64,000 nt of DNA from Aliishimia ponticola (GTDB taxonomy: Bacteria; Pseudomonadota; Alphaproteobacteria; Rhodobacterales; Rhodobacteraceae). The notes below the pieces were generated by a model. The model ran no database searches and was not told the origin of the DNA. It saw only the letters and a list, made by a program, of their open reading frames with translations. Positions 50,548-60,064 of this stretch are shown in pieces. A program made the position numbers and the translations under genes. Each line of letters opens with the position of its first letter. Position 1 is the stretch's first letter. Where the stretch lies: assembly GCF_004803475.1 (NCBI RefSeq), contig NZ_SRKY01000004.1:310001-374000 (forward strand). The letters run 5' to 3'.

Positions 50548-52815
50548 CTATTTCTGGCGACGCTTGCGTTCCACTTTGCGCTTCGTCTTGTCCTTGCGCC
50601 GTTTGGCTTGCGCCGGTTTACGCTTTGCGGATCGGGCACCGCGCCTGTTCGATTTCGGACCGCGCGGCATTGCCGCGTCTTCAAGCTCCAGCAGCTCCAA
50701 CGCCAGCCCACCGGTCACCGGGGCGGCCTCTGTCAGCCGGACCAGCACGCGTTGACCCAACCGGATTTCGATGCCGGTATCGGCCCCCATCAGGGTGCCG
50801 GCCTCGCGGTCGAAGTGGAAATATTCGTGACCCAGATTGCGCATCGGGATCAGCCCATCGGCCCCGGTCTCATCCAGCTTCACAAAGACGCCGAACCGCG
50901 CAATGCCGCTGATCCTGCCGCCGAATTCGTTGCCCACACGTTCTGACAGATAAGCCGCAAGATAGCGGTCCGTCGTGTCGCGTTCGGCCATCATCGACCG
51001 CCGCTCGGTTTCCGAAATATGGGCCGCCGTCGATTCCAGCCGGTCGATATCATCCGGGCTTAGCCCGTCATCGCCCCAACCATGGGCCGTGATCAGCGCG
51101 CGGTGCACGATCAAATCCGCATAGCGGCGGATCGGCGAAGTGAAATGCGCGTAAGACTGCAACGCCAGCCCGAAATGCCCGAAATTCTTCGGGCTGTAAT
51201 AGGCCTGCGTCATCGACCGCAGCGTGGCGAGGTTGATCAATTCCGCCTCATCCGACCCGGCCGCCTGATCGAGCAGATTGTTCAGGTGCTGCGTCTTGAG
51301 CACCTGTCCCTTCGCGAGAGAGAACCCCGCCGCCTCTGCCGTGTCGCGCAGGCTTTCCAGTTTTTCTGGCGGCGGCTCTTCGTGCACGCGGAACAGCAGC
51401 GGCGATTTCTTGGCGATCAGTGTTTCGGCGGCGCAGACATTGGCGAGCACCATGAATTCTTCGATCAGCCGGTGCGCATCAAGCCGATCCTTGAACGCGA
51501 CCGTGCGCACCTTGCCATCGTCATCCAGTTCGACACGGCGTTCGGGCAGATCCAGATCAAGCGGCTGACGTTGCTTGCGGGCGGCCACCAGCGCGGCATA
51601 AGCCCCGTAAAGCGGGCGCAGAACCGGATCCAGCAAACCCGCCGTGTTGTCATTCGGTGTGCCGTCAATCGCGGCCTGCACTTCCTCGTAATTCAGCGAG
51701 GCGGGCGAGCGCATCAGCCCACGCACGAAGTGATGGCGCAGCTTGCGGCCATGGGCGTCGATCACCATGCGCACCGCGATACAGGCGCGCGGCACCCCTT
51801 CATGGAGCGAGCAAAGATCGCCCGACAGCCGGTCCGGCAGCATCGGTACGACGCGGTCCGGGAAATAGGAGGAATTGCCGCGCTTGCGGGCCTCCCGGTC
51901 CAGTGCCGAGCCGGGCGTCACATAGCCCGCAACATCGGCAATCGCGACCCAGATTATGAAGCCACCTTCATTCTTTGGATCATCATCGGGATAGGCGCAG
52001 CAGGCATCATCATGGTCGCGGGCGTCGCTTGGGTCGATTGTGACCAGCGGCATATCCCGCAGGTCTTCGCGCCCGGACAGGCCAAGCGGCTTGGCACGGT
52101 CGGCCTCTGCAATCGCTTCATCGGGGAAATCGTCCGGGATGCCGTGCTGGTGGATCGCAATAAGGGAAACGGCGCGCGGCTCTGTCGGATCGCCCAGACG
52201 CGCGACGATCCGCGCGCGCGGCAAACCCATCCGGGCCTTGGGGCCGGCCTGCTCGGCCTCGACCAGCTCGCCGTCCTTGGCCCCGTGAGTCGCCCCTTCG
52301 GCGACCTGCCATTCAAGGTCAGAACCCTTGTCGATAGGCAGGACACGCCCGCCCTCGCTGCCCTTGCGGAAGATGCCCAGAATACGGCGCGGATTGCTGC
52401 CGATCCGGCGGATCAGTCGCGCTTCGTAATTTACGTCGCCCTCGGTGATGGCGGTCAGCCGGGCAAGAATACGGTCGCCTTCACCCAGCGCCGGGTCAGA
52501 GGCACGCGGGATCAGGATCACTTTGGGCTCCACCCCTTCGCCATGCCATTCCAGCGGGCGGGCGAACAAATCCCCATCTATGCCGGGCGCCAGAACCTGA
52601 AGGATACTGACAGGCGGGAGCCGGTCCGGATCACGATAGGTCTTTTTGCGTTTTTCGAGATGCCCCTCGGCCTCAAGCTCCTTGAGAACACGCTTGAGAT
52701 CGATCCGCGCGGCACCCTTGATGTTGAATGCCTTGGCGATATCGCGCTTGGAGGTCTGTGTGGGGTTCTCCGTTATCCATTGAAGGACTTCGGCCTTGGT
52801 GGGGATCCTGCTCAT
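50548..52815 (-). CDS. rnr: Ribonuclease R
   Basis: A 755-residue RNB-family 3'-5' exoribonuclease. It has an N-terminal winged helix (PTKAEVLQWITENPTQTSKRDIAKAF), cold-shock domains, the catalytic RNB core (VTIDPSDARDHDDACCAYPDD with the Asp cluster), NFGHFGLALQSYAHFTSPIRRYADLIVHRAL, an S1 domain (GNEFGGRISGIARFGVFVKLDETGADGLIP) and a basic KR-rich tail. It degrades structured RNA. ATG 52815 overlaps the upstream glycosyltransferase-like gene by 4 bp; the frame to 53220 is a shadow of that gene. Confidence 0.95.
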   Translation of the reverse strand: MSRIPTKAEVLQWITENPTQTSKRDIAKAFNIKGAARIDLKRVLKELEAEGHLEKRKKTYRDPDRLPPVSILQVLAPGIDGDLFARPLEWHGEGVEPKVILIPRASDPALGEGDRILARLTAITEGDVNYEARLIRRIGSNPRRILGIFRKGSEGGRVLPIDKGSDLEWQVAEGATHGAKDGELVEAEQAGPKARMGLPRARIVARLGDPTEPRAVSLIAIHQHGIPDDFPDEAIAEADRAKPLGLSGREDLRDMPLVTIDPSDARDHDDACCAYPDDDPKNEGGFIIWVAIADVAGYVTPGSALDREARKRGNSSYFPDRVVPMLPDRLSGDLCSLHEGVPRACIAVRMVIDAHGRKLRHHFVRGLMRSPASLNYEEVQAAIDGTPNDNTAGLLDPVLRPLYGAYAALVAARKQRQPLDLDLPERRVELDDDGKVRTVAFKDRLDAHRLIEEFMVLANVCAAETLIAKKSPLLFRVHEEPPPEKLESLRDTAEAAGFSLAKGQVLKTQHLNNLLDQAAGSDEAELINLATLRSMTQAYYSPKNFGHFGLALQSYAHFTSPIRRYADLIVHRALITAHGWGDDGLSPDDIDRLESTAAHISETERRSMMAERDTTDRYLAAYLSERVGNEFGGRISGIARFGVFVKLDETGADGLIPMRNLGHEYFHFDREAGTLMGADTGIEIRLGQRVLVRLTEAAPVTGGLALELLELEDAAMPRGPKSNRRGARSAKRKPAQAKRRKDKTKRKVERKRRQK

Positions 52816-53423
52816 AGCGTTTGCGTAGCACGGGGCACGGCGGAGGTCATGGCCAAATCGTGCTTGGTATCCACGTCGCGCAGCCGATCGACGTAAGCAA
52901 TGCTGTGTCCATCCAGTGTCGCCACCGTATCTGTCAGCGCGTGTTCGGTGCTCCACCTCACTTCCGCGAAAAGCTGCGGCGGAACCGCCCGCCTTCGCCG
53001 CAGACCGACAAGCCAATAGCCGCCATCCATTGCCGGGCCGAATACCGCATCCGCCGCGCCAAGCGCCTTGAAGGCGCGTGCGATCTGCGGTTTGCCGATA
53101 CCGGGAATGTCCGCACCGATCACACAAACCGGACCGGGCGGTGCGGATCGCAGTTGCCGGCCCATACGGTCGCCCAGCGACCCGGTGCCCTGTGCGCGGC
53201 GCGCCATGCCTTCCGGCCAAAAGCGGCTTTGCAGCCCGATCCGGTCGGGGCTGACGGCAAGGACGATCTGCCAGCGGGGATCACGCAAACGATGGATCAG
53301 CGACCGCGTCTGGTGCCGGAACCACCATGTCGCCGGAATAGGTCCGATCCCCGCCGCCAACCGCGTCTTGACCCGGCCCGGACGCGGTTCCTTCACCATG
53401 ATGACGAGTGTTGGACGCTTCAT
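52812..53423 (-). CDS. DUF2064/TIGR04282 glycosyltransferase-like protein
   Basis: A 203-residue GT-A-like protein of the TIGR04282 (arsenosugar/rSAM-associated transferase 1) family: VIMVKEPRPGRVKTRLAAGIGP at the N terminus, VCVIGADIPGI (DxD-like) and DAVFGPAMDGGYWLVGLRR. Substrate unknown, probably a nucleotidyl or sugar transfer. It is coupled to rnr by an ATGA overlap. No radical-SAM partner is seen nearby. Confidence 0.82.
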   Translation of the reverse strand: MKRPTLVIMVKEPRPGRVKTRLAAGIGPIPATWWFRHQTRSLIHRLRDPRWQIVLAVSPDRIGLQSRFWPEGMARRAQGTGSLGDRMGRQLRSAPPGPVCVIGADIPGIGKPQIARAFKALGAADAVFGPAMDGGYWLVGLRRRRAVPPQLFAEVRWSTEHALTDTVATLDGHSIAYVDRLRDVDTKHDLAMTSAVPRATQTL

Positions 53424-53432
53424 CGGATCGGG

Positions 53433-54581
53433 TCAGGCGGCGAAATAGTCACGCAGGATACGCGCATAGATCGCCTTGAGCTGAACGATATGATCCACCG
53501 CCACATGCTCATCGACCTTGTGCATGGACTGGCCCACCAGCCCGAATTCCACCACAGGGCAATGGTTCTTCACGAAACGCGCGTCGGATGTACCGCCAGA
53601 GGTGGAAAGCTCTGGCACGACGCCGGTTTCCGCTTCGACCGCTGTGGCGACGAGTTGTGACAACGCGCCCGGCGGGGTCAGAAAACTCTCGCCCGAGATT
53701 TTGATCCGCGTGTCGATTGTGACCCCGAACGCCTCTGCCACTTGCGCGGCCTCATCGGTCAGCCAATCGGACAGGCTGGCACCGCTATGGGCATCGTTGA
53801 ACCGGATATTCACCGTGCCAGAGCAGCGCGCCGGGATCACATTTGTCGCGGGGTTGCCGGTATCCATCGTCACAATCGCGAGGGTGGAGGCATCGAAATG
53901 CTCTGTGCCGCGATCCACTTCGTGACTGGCGAGCCGGTCCATCAGCCGTGCCAGTGCGGGCAGCGGATTGCGCGCCCGGTGCGGATAGGCCGAATGCCCC
54001 TGCACCCCGGTCACCTCGAACCACGCCGTCATGGAGCCGCGCCGCCCGATCTTGATCATTTCGCCCATGGTCGTGGGGCAGGTCGGTTCGCCGACAAGGC
54101 AGACCGACATCTGTTCGGCCTCCGCATGCATGTGATCCAGCAGCGCGCAGGTTCCGTCCACCGCGTCGCCTTCTTCATCGCCGGTGATGGTGATCACGAT
54201 GGCCCCGTCCGGCGGAGCGGTCTGCACCAGATCGATTGCCGCCGCGACAAAGGCCGCGACCCCGGATTTCATATCGGTGGCCCCACGCCCATAAAGAACG
54301 CCATCGACAATCTCGGCCCCGAAGGGCGGGTGCGTCCAGGCGGCCTCATCCCCGATGGGCACCACATCCGTGTGCCCGTTGAACCCGAAGCTGCGCGGAT
54401 GCCCCTTGTCCCCCCACCGCGCGAAAAGGTTTCGCACATTGCCCCGGTCGGCCCAGCGACATTCGAACCCCGCCGCTGTCAGGCGCGCCTGCAGCAATTG
54501 CAGCGCCCCGCCTTCTTCCGGCGTGACCGAGGCGCAGCGGACAAGCTCCGCGGTCAATTCTACGGGGTCGGTTTGGGACAT
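53433..54581 (-). CDS. dapE: Succinyl-diaminopimelate desuccinylase
   Basis: A 382-residue M20 metallopeptidase that hydrolyses N-succinyl-LL-diaminopimelate in the succinylase route to meso-DAP and lysine. Metal ligands: His70 and Asp72 ([10 protein letters not shown]), Asp103 ([11 protein letters not shown]), catalytic Glu136/Glu137 (ITGDEEGDA), and [11 protein letters not shown] near the C terminus. ATG 54581 has AAAGGAG upstream. The other DAP gene, dapD, lies about 4.6 kb away. Confidence 0.94.
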   Translation of the reverse strand: MSQTDPVELTAELVRCASVTPEEGGALQLLQARLTAAGFECRWADRGNVRNLFARWGDKGHPRSFGFNGHTDVVPIGDEAAWTHPPFGAEIVDGVLYGRGATDMKSGVAAFVAAAIDLVQTAPPDGAIVITITGDEEGDAVDGTCALLDHMHAEAEQMSVCLVGEPTCPTTMGEMIKIGRRGSMTAWFEVTGVQGHSAYPHRARNPLPALARLMDRLASHEVDRGTEHFDASTLAIVTMDTGNPATNVIPARCSGTVNIRFNDAHSGASLSDWLTDEAAQVAEAFGVTIDTRIKISGESFLTPPGALSQLVATAVEAETGVVPELSTSGGTSDARFVKNHCPVVEFGLVGQSMHKVDEHVAVDHIVQLKAIYARILRDYFAA

Positions 54582-54651
54582 GGATCGCTCCTTTGCTGTG
54601 GGCCTGCCCAGATTTGTGGCGAAAATGGCGCGTCCGCAAGGTGATATGGTG

Positions 54652-54671
54652 AACAGGCGCTTAACAGGCGC
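54652..54671. repeat. Short tandem direct repeat upstream of the Hint gene
   Basis: AACAGGCGC occurs at 54652-54660 and 54663-54671, an 11 bp pitch, in the 241 bp divergent gap between dapE and the Hint-domain gene. It may be a one-turn tandem operator; no known factor is assigned. Confidence 0.3.
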
Positions 54672-54822
54672 GACCGATGCGTGTAATTTCAACGCAATAA
54701 TACAGACCCGAGGCAGGTCACACGCAGATCGCGGCACACAAAAAACAAGCCGCAACACTCATTCCGTCTCCGCCCTTCGTGGTGGGCGTGTGCGCTGTCT
54801 CGTGCAGGATACGAGGTAGATC

Positions 54823-56394
54823 ATGGTTGCTTCAAGCTTGCCGATAAACCAGAACGCGACCGCCCTGCTGATGGCGGAAACGATCTTTGGCGACGACGTT
54901 ACGATCACCGGCGCTTCCTATAACGGGGATTTCCGTAGCTCTGGTGTGTACAGCAATGGCGATACGGTCACGCCCGGCGTGACACCCAGCGATCAGGGCG
55001 TGATCCTGTCGACGGGCTTCGTGTCCGACTTCACGAATAGTTCCGGGCAGGAAAACCAAAGCAACAGCACCAGTTCCAACACGACTGGCGGGAACAACAT
55101 AGCTGACTTCAATGCGGCGGCCGGTGCGCGTACCTATGATGCGGCCTATCTGGACGTCGATTTCGTGCCGACGGGCGATCTGCTGACGATGCAGTTCGTG
55201 TTCGCGTCCGAGGAATACCCAGAGTTCCAAAGCTCGGTCTATCAGGATTTCGTGGGTGTCTGGATCAATGGCACATTGGTCGAGATCGATGTCGGCAACG
55301 GCGACACGGACCCGGGAAACATCAATTCCGGTGAAAACTCGAACCTCTATATCGATAACAGCAATGACGCCTTCAACACCGAGATGGATGGCTTCACTGT
55401 CACGATGACGCTGACGGTCCCGGTCAATGCGGGTTCGGTCAACTCCATCCGGATCGGCATCGCGGATGTGGCTGACAGCACTTATGACTCCGCGCTTTTG
55501 ATCGCTGCGGATTCTGCGCAAACGACGCTGGCTGCACTGACGGACGAGACCTCTGTCTATCCGAACGGCTCCAAGACGCTGGATGTGCTGGCCAACGATA
55601 CCTACAGCGGGACCGGCACGCTGAGCATTACCCATATCAACGGCGTCTCCGTCACGGCAGGAAGCACCGTCACGCTGCCATCCGGGTCCATGGTGACGCT
55701 GAATGCGGACGGAACGCTGACGGTCACGGGCGATGGCGATACCGAGGATTACAACTTCACCTACAAGGTGACTGACGGCACGATCACGGATACCGGGATC
55801 GTGAATGTCGATCAGGTGCCTTGCTTTGTTGCCGGTACGCTGATCGCCACGCCGCAGGGCGATGTTCCGGTCGAAACCCTGTCCCCCGGCGATCTGGTTC
55901 TGACAAAGGATCACGGGGCCCAGCCCTTGCGCTGGATCGGCACGCGCCAAGTCGCGGCAGAGGGTCCGTTTGCCCCTATCCTGATCCGGGCAAAGACGTT
56001 TGGCGCGCATCGCGACGTGCTGCTGTCGCCGCTGCACCGCGTGCTGATCCGGGACGAGATGGCAGAGCTTCTTTTCGGCGAGGATGAGGTTCTGGTCGCG
56101 GCGCGCGATCTGGTGAACGACGCGACGGTCCTGCGCCAACCCGGCGGCGAGGTGACGTATGTTCATCTGCTGTTCGACCAGCATCAGGTTGTGTTCTCCG
56201 AAGGGTTGGCGACGGAAAGCTTTCTGCCCGGCCCCCAGACCAGCGCGAGTTTCGATCAGGAAACCTTGCAGGAAATCTGCGCCCTGTTCCCGGAACTCGA
56301 TCCGGCCACGGGGCAAGGCTATGGCCCGGCGGCGCGGCGCAGTCTTCGCCGATATGAGGCCGAGTTGCTGATGCATGAAAGCGCAGTGGCATGA
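54823..56394 (+). CDS. Choice-of-anchor/VCBS-type surface protein with C-terminal Hint domain
   Basis: A 523-residue protein. The N-terminal ~220 residues form a choice-of-anchor L-like beta domain (TMQFVFASEEYPEFQSSVYQDFVGVWING). A bacterial Ig-like/cadherin-type segment follows (~245-325), then a Hint_2 domain: Cys334 in PCFVAGTLIATPQGDVPVETLSPGDLVLT and His405 in LLSPLHRVLIRDE. Both Hint catalytic residues are intact, suggesting autoprocessing (peptide-bond N-S shift) of the upstream part. There is no classic signal peptide. It overlaps the next gene by 4 bp (ATGA). Confidence 0.82.
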   Translation: MVASSLPINQNATALLMAETIFGDDVTITGASYNGDFRSSGVYSNGDTVTPGVTPSDQGVILSTGFVSDFTNSSGQENQSNSTSSNTTGGNNIADFNAAAGARTYDAAYLDVDFVPTGDLLTMQFVFASEEYPEFQSSVYQDFVGVWINGTLVEIDVGNGDTDPGNINSGENSNLYIDNSNDAFNTEMDGFTVTMTLTVPVNAGSVNSIRIGIADVADSTYDSALLIAADSAQTTLAALTDETSVYPNGSKTLDVLANDTYSGTGTLSITHINGVSVTAGSTVTLPSGSMVTLNADGTLTVTGDGDTEDYNFTYKVTDGTITDTGIVNVDQVPCFVAGTLIATPQGDVPVETLSPGDLVLTKDHGAQPLRWIGTRQVAAEGPFAPILIRAKTFGAHRDVLLSPLHRVLIRDEMAELLFGEDEVLVAARDLVNDATVLRQPGGEVTYVHLLFDQHQVVFSEGLATESFLPGPQTSASFDQETLQEICALFPELDPATGQGYGPAARRSLRRYEAELLMHESAVA

Positions 56395-57482
56395 CCTGGC
56401 TCGCCCTCGCTGATCGGACTGCGAAACGGTTCTGTCAGCGCGGGTTGGGATTGGACCGCAAAGAGGGTTCGGCCTGCACGCCCGGTCAGGGCGGCACCAT
56501 GCTGCGCGGCACGTTGGTGATCGAAGCGGACACGCCCAATGCGATGGGGGCCGATAGCCTTGTCGAAAGCGCTACCTCCTCCGGGCACATCAAAAGCCTG
56601 TTCCGGTTGAGCTTTCTTCCCGGCGGCGGCGTTGCGCTGATGATGGCGCAGGGCGCAGAACAACGCCGCGCCGTGGTTCGCATCGAAAGCCGAACGCGCG
56701 TGGATACGCTGCGCATCGCCTATTCCTGGGACCATGATCGCAATTTGGCGCGTCTGTCAGTTGAACGCCCGGGCGGGCTGCGGTTCTTGGCGCAGGGCAT
56801 CGAAGACCCGTTGCCTGTATCGCTTGAGGATATGCACGACCTGCTGATGGGGCAGGACACCTTGTCGCCCGCGATCCGGTTCGCGGCGCTGTCGTCGCAG
56901 GTGGAACCCTTGGGCCCGACGCCCACGCTTGGCCTTGATACGCCGGTCGATACCCCGTTCGGGACGGTTCCGGCAGGCAGTTTGCGCCGGGGCGACACGG
57001 TGATCAGTTCGGGTGGTGATGCGGTGCCCGTCTTGTTTGCCCTGCGCCGCCGTGTGCCAGCGCGCGGCAGCTTTCGCCCCTTGCGCCTGCGCGCACCGTA
57101 TTTCGGACTGACGCAGGATGTCACCGTGGCCGCATCGCAGCGGCTTATCCTGTCGGGCTGCGATGTCGAATACACGTTCGGACAAGAAGCCGTGCTGGTT
57201 CCGGCAGGCCACGCCGCAAATGGAACCGTCGCCACCGAAGGCGCGCAGGGACCGGTGGCAGAATATGTGCAACTGCTTCTGCCAAGCCACGATCCCGTTC
57301 TATGCGCCGGCGCATTGTTCGAAAGCCTGTATGTCGGCCGCCTCAGACGGCATCGCACCGAGCTTGCCGCATCGATCCTGCGTGACTTGCCGCGCAGCAA
57401 ACTGCCCGAACATGCAAAGCCGATCTATCCGGTGCCCAGCGCCTTCGAGGCGATCACCTTGGCGGCAGACCGTGCGGCGTGA
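56391..57482 (+). CDS. Degenerate Hint-domain protein
   Basis: A 363-residue protein. Residues ~175-330 align by eye with the Hint domain of the preceding gene: DTPVDTPFGTVPAGSLRRGDTVIS against TLIATPQGDVPVETLSPGDLVLT, and QDVTVAASQRLILSG against RDVLLSPLHRVLIRD. The catalytic Cys is replaced (Thr at the aligned place) and the SPxHR motif reads AASQR, with His replaced by Gln, so autoprocessing is not expected. The N-terminal half (SLFRLSFLPGGGVALMMAQGAEQRRAVVRIES) looks like a small beta domain. It is translationally coupled to the active Hint gene. Confidence 0.75.
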   Translation: MTWLALADRTAKRFCQRGLGLDRKEGSACTPGQGGTMLRGTLVIEADTPNAMGADSLVESATSSGHIKSLFRLSFLPGGGVALMMAQGAEQRRAVVRIESRTRVDTLRIAYSWDHDRNLARLSVERPGGLRFLAQGIEDPLPVSLEDMHDLLMGQDTLSPAIRFAALSSQVEPLGPTPTLGLDTPVDTPFGTVPAGSLRRGDTVISSGGDAVPVLFALRRRVPARGSFRPLRLRAPYFGLTQDVTVAASQRLILSGCDVEYTFGQEAVLVPAGHAANGTVATEGAQGPVAEYVQLLLPSHDPVLCAGALFESLYVGRLRRHRTELAASILRDLPRSKLPEHAKPIYPVPSAFEAITLAADRAA

Positions 57483-57833
57483 TTATTCGGGCGTGTCGTA
57501 AAACGGCGTGACCTGCGCGACGATCACGGCGTTTTCCTCAAGCGCGCGCTGCATCAAGGCCCGCTCGTCCTCTTCGATCTCATGGCCTTGGGCCAAGCGT
57601 TCTTCCACCGTGCCATGCCCGGTGACATCCAGCGGCGCCATGTCGGCCTGCTTCAGGATTGCCACGGTCTCGCGCACGGCCTCGGCCTCGTCGACGCCGC
57701 CTGCATAGCAGATCAGCCCCGCGCCGGTGGCCTTGTCGGGAAGGCCATCGCCTTCTTTGCGTCCGACCTGCACGAGCAGGGTAAACACCTGCTGCGCGCT
57801 TTTCTTTTTCTTGACTGGTTTATCCTGTGCCAT
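57483..57833 (-). CDS. Conserved-looking hypothetical protein
   Basis: A 116-residue soluble protein with a basic start (KPVKKKKSAQQVFTLLVQVGRKEGDGLPDKATGAGLICYAGGVDEAEAVRETVAIL). I do not recognise a family. Codon use is typical of the region, and the gene ends directly against the Hint-like gene stop (no gap) in convergent orientation. Confidence 0.65.
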   Translation of the reverse strand: MAQDKPVKKKKSAQQVFTLLVQVGRKEGDGLPDKATGAGLICYAGGVDEAEAVRETVAILKQADMAPLDVTGHGTVEERLAQGHEIEEDERALMQRALEENAVIVAQVTPFYDTPE

Positions 57834-57931
57834 GCGCCCGGCTTATGAGGCCCCGGAAACGGGATCAAGCCCCTTCCGTGTTTACGGCCGGGATTCCAAG
57901 GCCGGGCACGAGGTCAGGATCAGTACCGGGG

Positions 57932-58354
57932 TCAGGAGGTCGTCGCCGCCTTCAGGGCTGTATCCATCAGCGCCTTGATTTCCGCCTCGGCGGTGCCAGC
58001 CACGATGCGGCCCAGTTCCGCATCGCCCTTCAGGACAAGCAGGGTAGAGCGGCGCGGGATGTTGCGCGATGTGGTCACGGGCGCGGATTTGTAATCGTCC
58101 CAATCGACATTCACGAAGACGATATTGGCGTCATAATCGGGGTTCTGCGACCGCAGCGCGTCGATCACACGGGCCTGACGGGCGCACGTGCCGCACCATG
58201 TGGCCGAATAATCGACGAAGACGGTTTTGCCCTCTGCCAGCGCCGTCTGGATCGGGTCGCTGTCGTCGAACTGGATCATGCTGTCCGATGCAAAGGCCAA
58301 CGCCGGGGCAACGGCAGCAAGAAGGGAGGCGGTCAAAAAGGTACGTCGTTGCAT
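57932..58354 (-). CDS. Exported thioredoxin-like protein
   Basis: A 140-residue thioredoxin-fold protein with redox motif WCGTC (SATWCGTCARQARVIDAL, about 48-65). The N terminus QRRTFLTASLLAAVAPALAFA carries a twin-arginine-like signal, so it is probably periplasmic. It likely receives electrons from the CcdA-like protein encoded 10 bp upstream and reduces periplasmic disulfides. Confidence 0.85.
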   Translation of the reverse strand: MQRRTFLTASLLAAVAPALAFASDSMIQFDDSDPIQTALAEGKTVFVDYSATWCGTCARQARVIDALRSQNPDYDANIVFVNVDWDDYKSAPVTTSRNIPRRSTLLVLKGDAELGRIVAGTAEAEIKALMDTALKAATTS

Positions 58355-58364
58355 GTCGTTCTCC

Positions 58365-59078
58365 TTAGAACATAACAGAAAGGTCGGTGAGCCAGTACGG
58401 CAGGGTGCGTACCGCCCAAGCTTCGATGATGTGATGGACGCGGAACAGGATCATCAGCCCGACCGCGATAAAGACGACACCAAGGATCGTCTTGGATTTG
58501 GCGGCGATGCCGCGCAGTGCTTGCGCCCGCGAACGGATCAGCTCCTGCCCGCCAAGACCGATCCCAAGGATCAGCGTCGACACACCGGCAGAGAAGAAGA
58601 TCATGATCAGAAGCGCCCAAAGCAGGCTTTCGCCTTGGCTGGCCAGCGCGATGGCCCCGCCCAGCGTCGGCCCGATGCAGGGGCTCCAGACCGCGCCAAG
58701 AAGCAAGCCGCCCAGGAACTGCCCGCCCAGCCCCTGCGCGCCCGACTGCATCAACGTGCTGTCCGCCTTGGACGACACACCGGCAAGCGCGGTTTCAAAA
58801 CGCCCGGACAATGCCGGGACCAGCATGATCAGCCCGAACAGCAGCATGGCAACGCCGCCGGCATTGGCCAAGACATCCTCGGTCAGGCCAATGGCGCGCC
58901 CGAAGGTCGCCACGACCATGCCGAAGGTCACGAAAGACAGGCTCATCCCCGCCGCCAGGGCGATGGGGCCGCGGCGGTCGGCATTGAGCGCCGTTGCCAG
59001 CACGATGGGCAGCACCGGCAGTACACAGGGATTGATCAGGGTCAGCAGCCCGGCGAGATATGCGAAGAACAGGTCCAT
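58365..59078 (-). CDS. CcdA/DsbD-type thiol transporter
   Basis: A 237-residue inner-membrane protein with six TMs of the DsbD transmembrane family. The two redox cysteines are in LTLINPCVLPVLP (~17) and GAVWSPCIGPTLGG (~134), each in the conserved N/S-P-C context. It moves electrons from cytoplasmic thioredoxin to the periplasm and pairs with the downstream thioredoxin-like protein. ATG 59078 was chosen; nine further residues in the frame are not hydrophobic. Confidence 0.88.
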   Translation of the reverse strand: MDLFFAYLAGLLTLINPCVLPVLPIVLATALNADRRGPIALAAGMSLSFVTFGMVVATFGRAIGLTEDVLANAGGVAMLLFGLIMLVPALSGRFETALAGVSSKADSTLMQSGAQGLGGQFLGGLLLGAVWSPCIGPTLGGAIALASQGESLLWALLIMIFFSAGVSTLILGIGLGGQELIRSRAQALRGIAAKSKTILGVVFIAVGLMILFRVHHIIEAWAVRTLPYWLTDLSVMF

Positions 59079-59104
59079 GACCCAGCTTCTACATCGGGCG
59101 GTCA

Positions 59105-59133
59105 CGCGGCAGAAATGACAAGTCCCTGCCGCG
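59105..59133 (-). terminator. Hairpin between dapD and the ccdA-like gene
   Basis: CGCGGCAG (59105-59112) pairs perfectly with CTGCCGCG (59126-59133). It lies between the dapD stop and the ccdA-like start on the minus strand, without a T run. Probable transcription boundary or attenuator. Confidence 0.4.
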
Positions 59134-59162
59134 TTGTAACGTTGCTGTCAGCGTTTGTAACC

Positions 59163-59990
59163 TTAGTCGCGCAGCAATTCGTTGATACCCGTTTTGGAAC
59201 GGGTCTTTTCATCCACGCGCTTCACGATGACCGCGCAGTACAGATTGATGTTGTTCTTGGACGGCATCGACCCGGCAACCACCACCGAATAGGGCGGCAC
59301 TTCGCCATACATGACCTCGCCGGTTTCACGGTCGACGATCTTGGTCGACTGACCGATGAACACACCCATGCCAAGCACAGACCCTTCGCGCACGATGCAG
59401 CCTTCGACCACTTCCGATCGCGCACCGATAAAGCAGTTGTCTTCGATGATCGTCGGGCCAGCCTGCATCGGCTCCAACACGCCGCCAATACCGACGCCGC
59501 CGGACAGGTGTACGTTCTTGCCGATCTGCGCGCAGGAGCCGACCGTCGCCCATGTATCGACCATCGTGCCTTCGTCGACATATGCGCCAAGGTTTGTGAA
59601 GGACGGCATCAGCACCACGCCCGGTGCGATATAGGCGGATTTACGAACCACCGCGTTGGGGACCGCCCGGAAGCCAGCGGCTTTCCATTCGCTTTCGCCC
59701 CAGCCCTTGAACTTGCTATCGACCTTGTCCCACCAGCCCGAGCCTTGCGGACCGCCGGATTGTTCTTCCATATCCTTGATGCGGAAGCCCAGAAGCACGG
59801 CCTTCTTGGCCCATTGGTTCACGTGCCAGTCGCCGTTTTCACGACGTTCGGCCACGCGCAGCGCGCCACTGTCGAGCGCATTCAACGTGTCTTCGATTGC
59901 CTCGCGGGTCTCGCCCGTGGTGGCGGATGTGATCGTGTCACGCACCTCCCATGCGGCTTCGATCGCGGTTTCAAGCTGTGCATTGGACAT
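59163..59990 (-). CDS. dapD: Tetrahydrodipicolinate N-succinyltransferase
   Basis: A 275-residue left-handed beta-helix acyltransferase that succinylates tetrahydrodipicolinate using succinyl-CoA (DAP/lysine pathway, cytoplasm). The start [19 protein letters not shown], the middle [63 protein letters not shown] and [16 protein letters not shown] hexapeptide repeats are diagnostic. ATG 59990 gives exactly the family length; the upstream 20 residues are not used. Confidence 0.96.
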   Translation of the reverse strand: MSNAQLETAIEAAWEVRDTITSATTGETREAIEDTLNALDSGALRVAERRENGDWHVNQWAKKAVLLGFRIKDMEEQSGGPQGSGWWDKVDSKFKGWGESEWKAAGFRAVPNAVVRKSAYIAPGVVLMPSFTNLGAYVDEGTMVDTWATVGSCAQIGKNVHLSGGVGIGGVLEPMQAGPTIIEDNCFIGARSEVVEGCIVREGSVLGMGVFIGQSTKIVDRETGEVMYGEVPPYSVVVAGSMPSKNNINLYCAVIVKRVDEKTRSKTGINELLRD

Positions 59991-60064
59991 GTGGGCAGTC
60001 TCCCTGACTTCGGTTTCCGGCGGCATAGCCGTCTGGGCGGTGTTAGGCAACTGCCCGCACGGCG

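Noticed and set aside
51082-52896. 604-residue forward frame opposite rnr, and similar long frames at 8858-10330, 22842-24356 and 54832-56376 on the complement of real genes
   Set aside because: All mirror genes with intact catalytic motifs; none has independent evidence.
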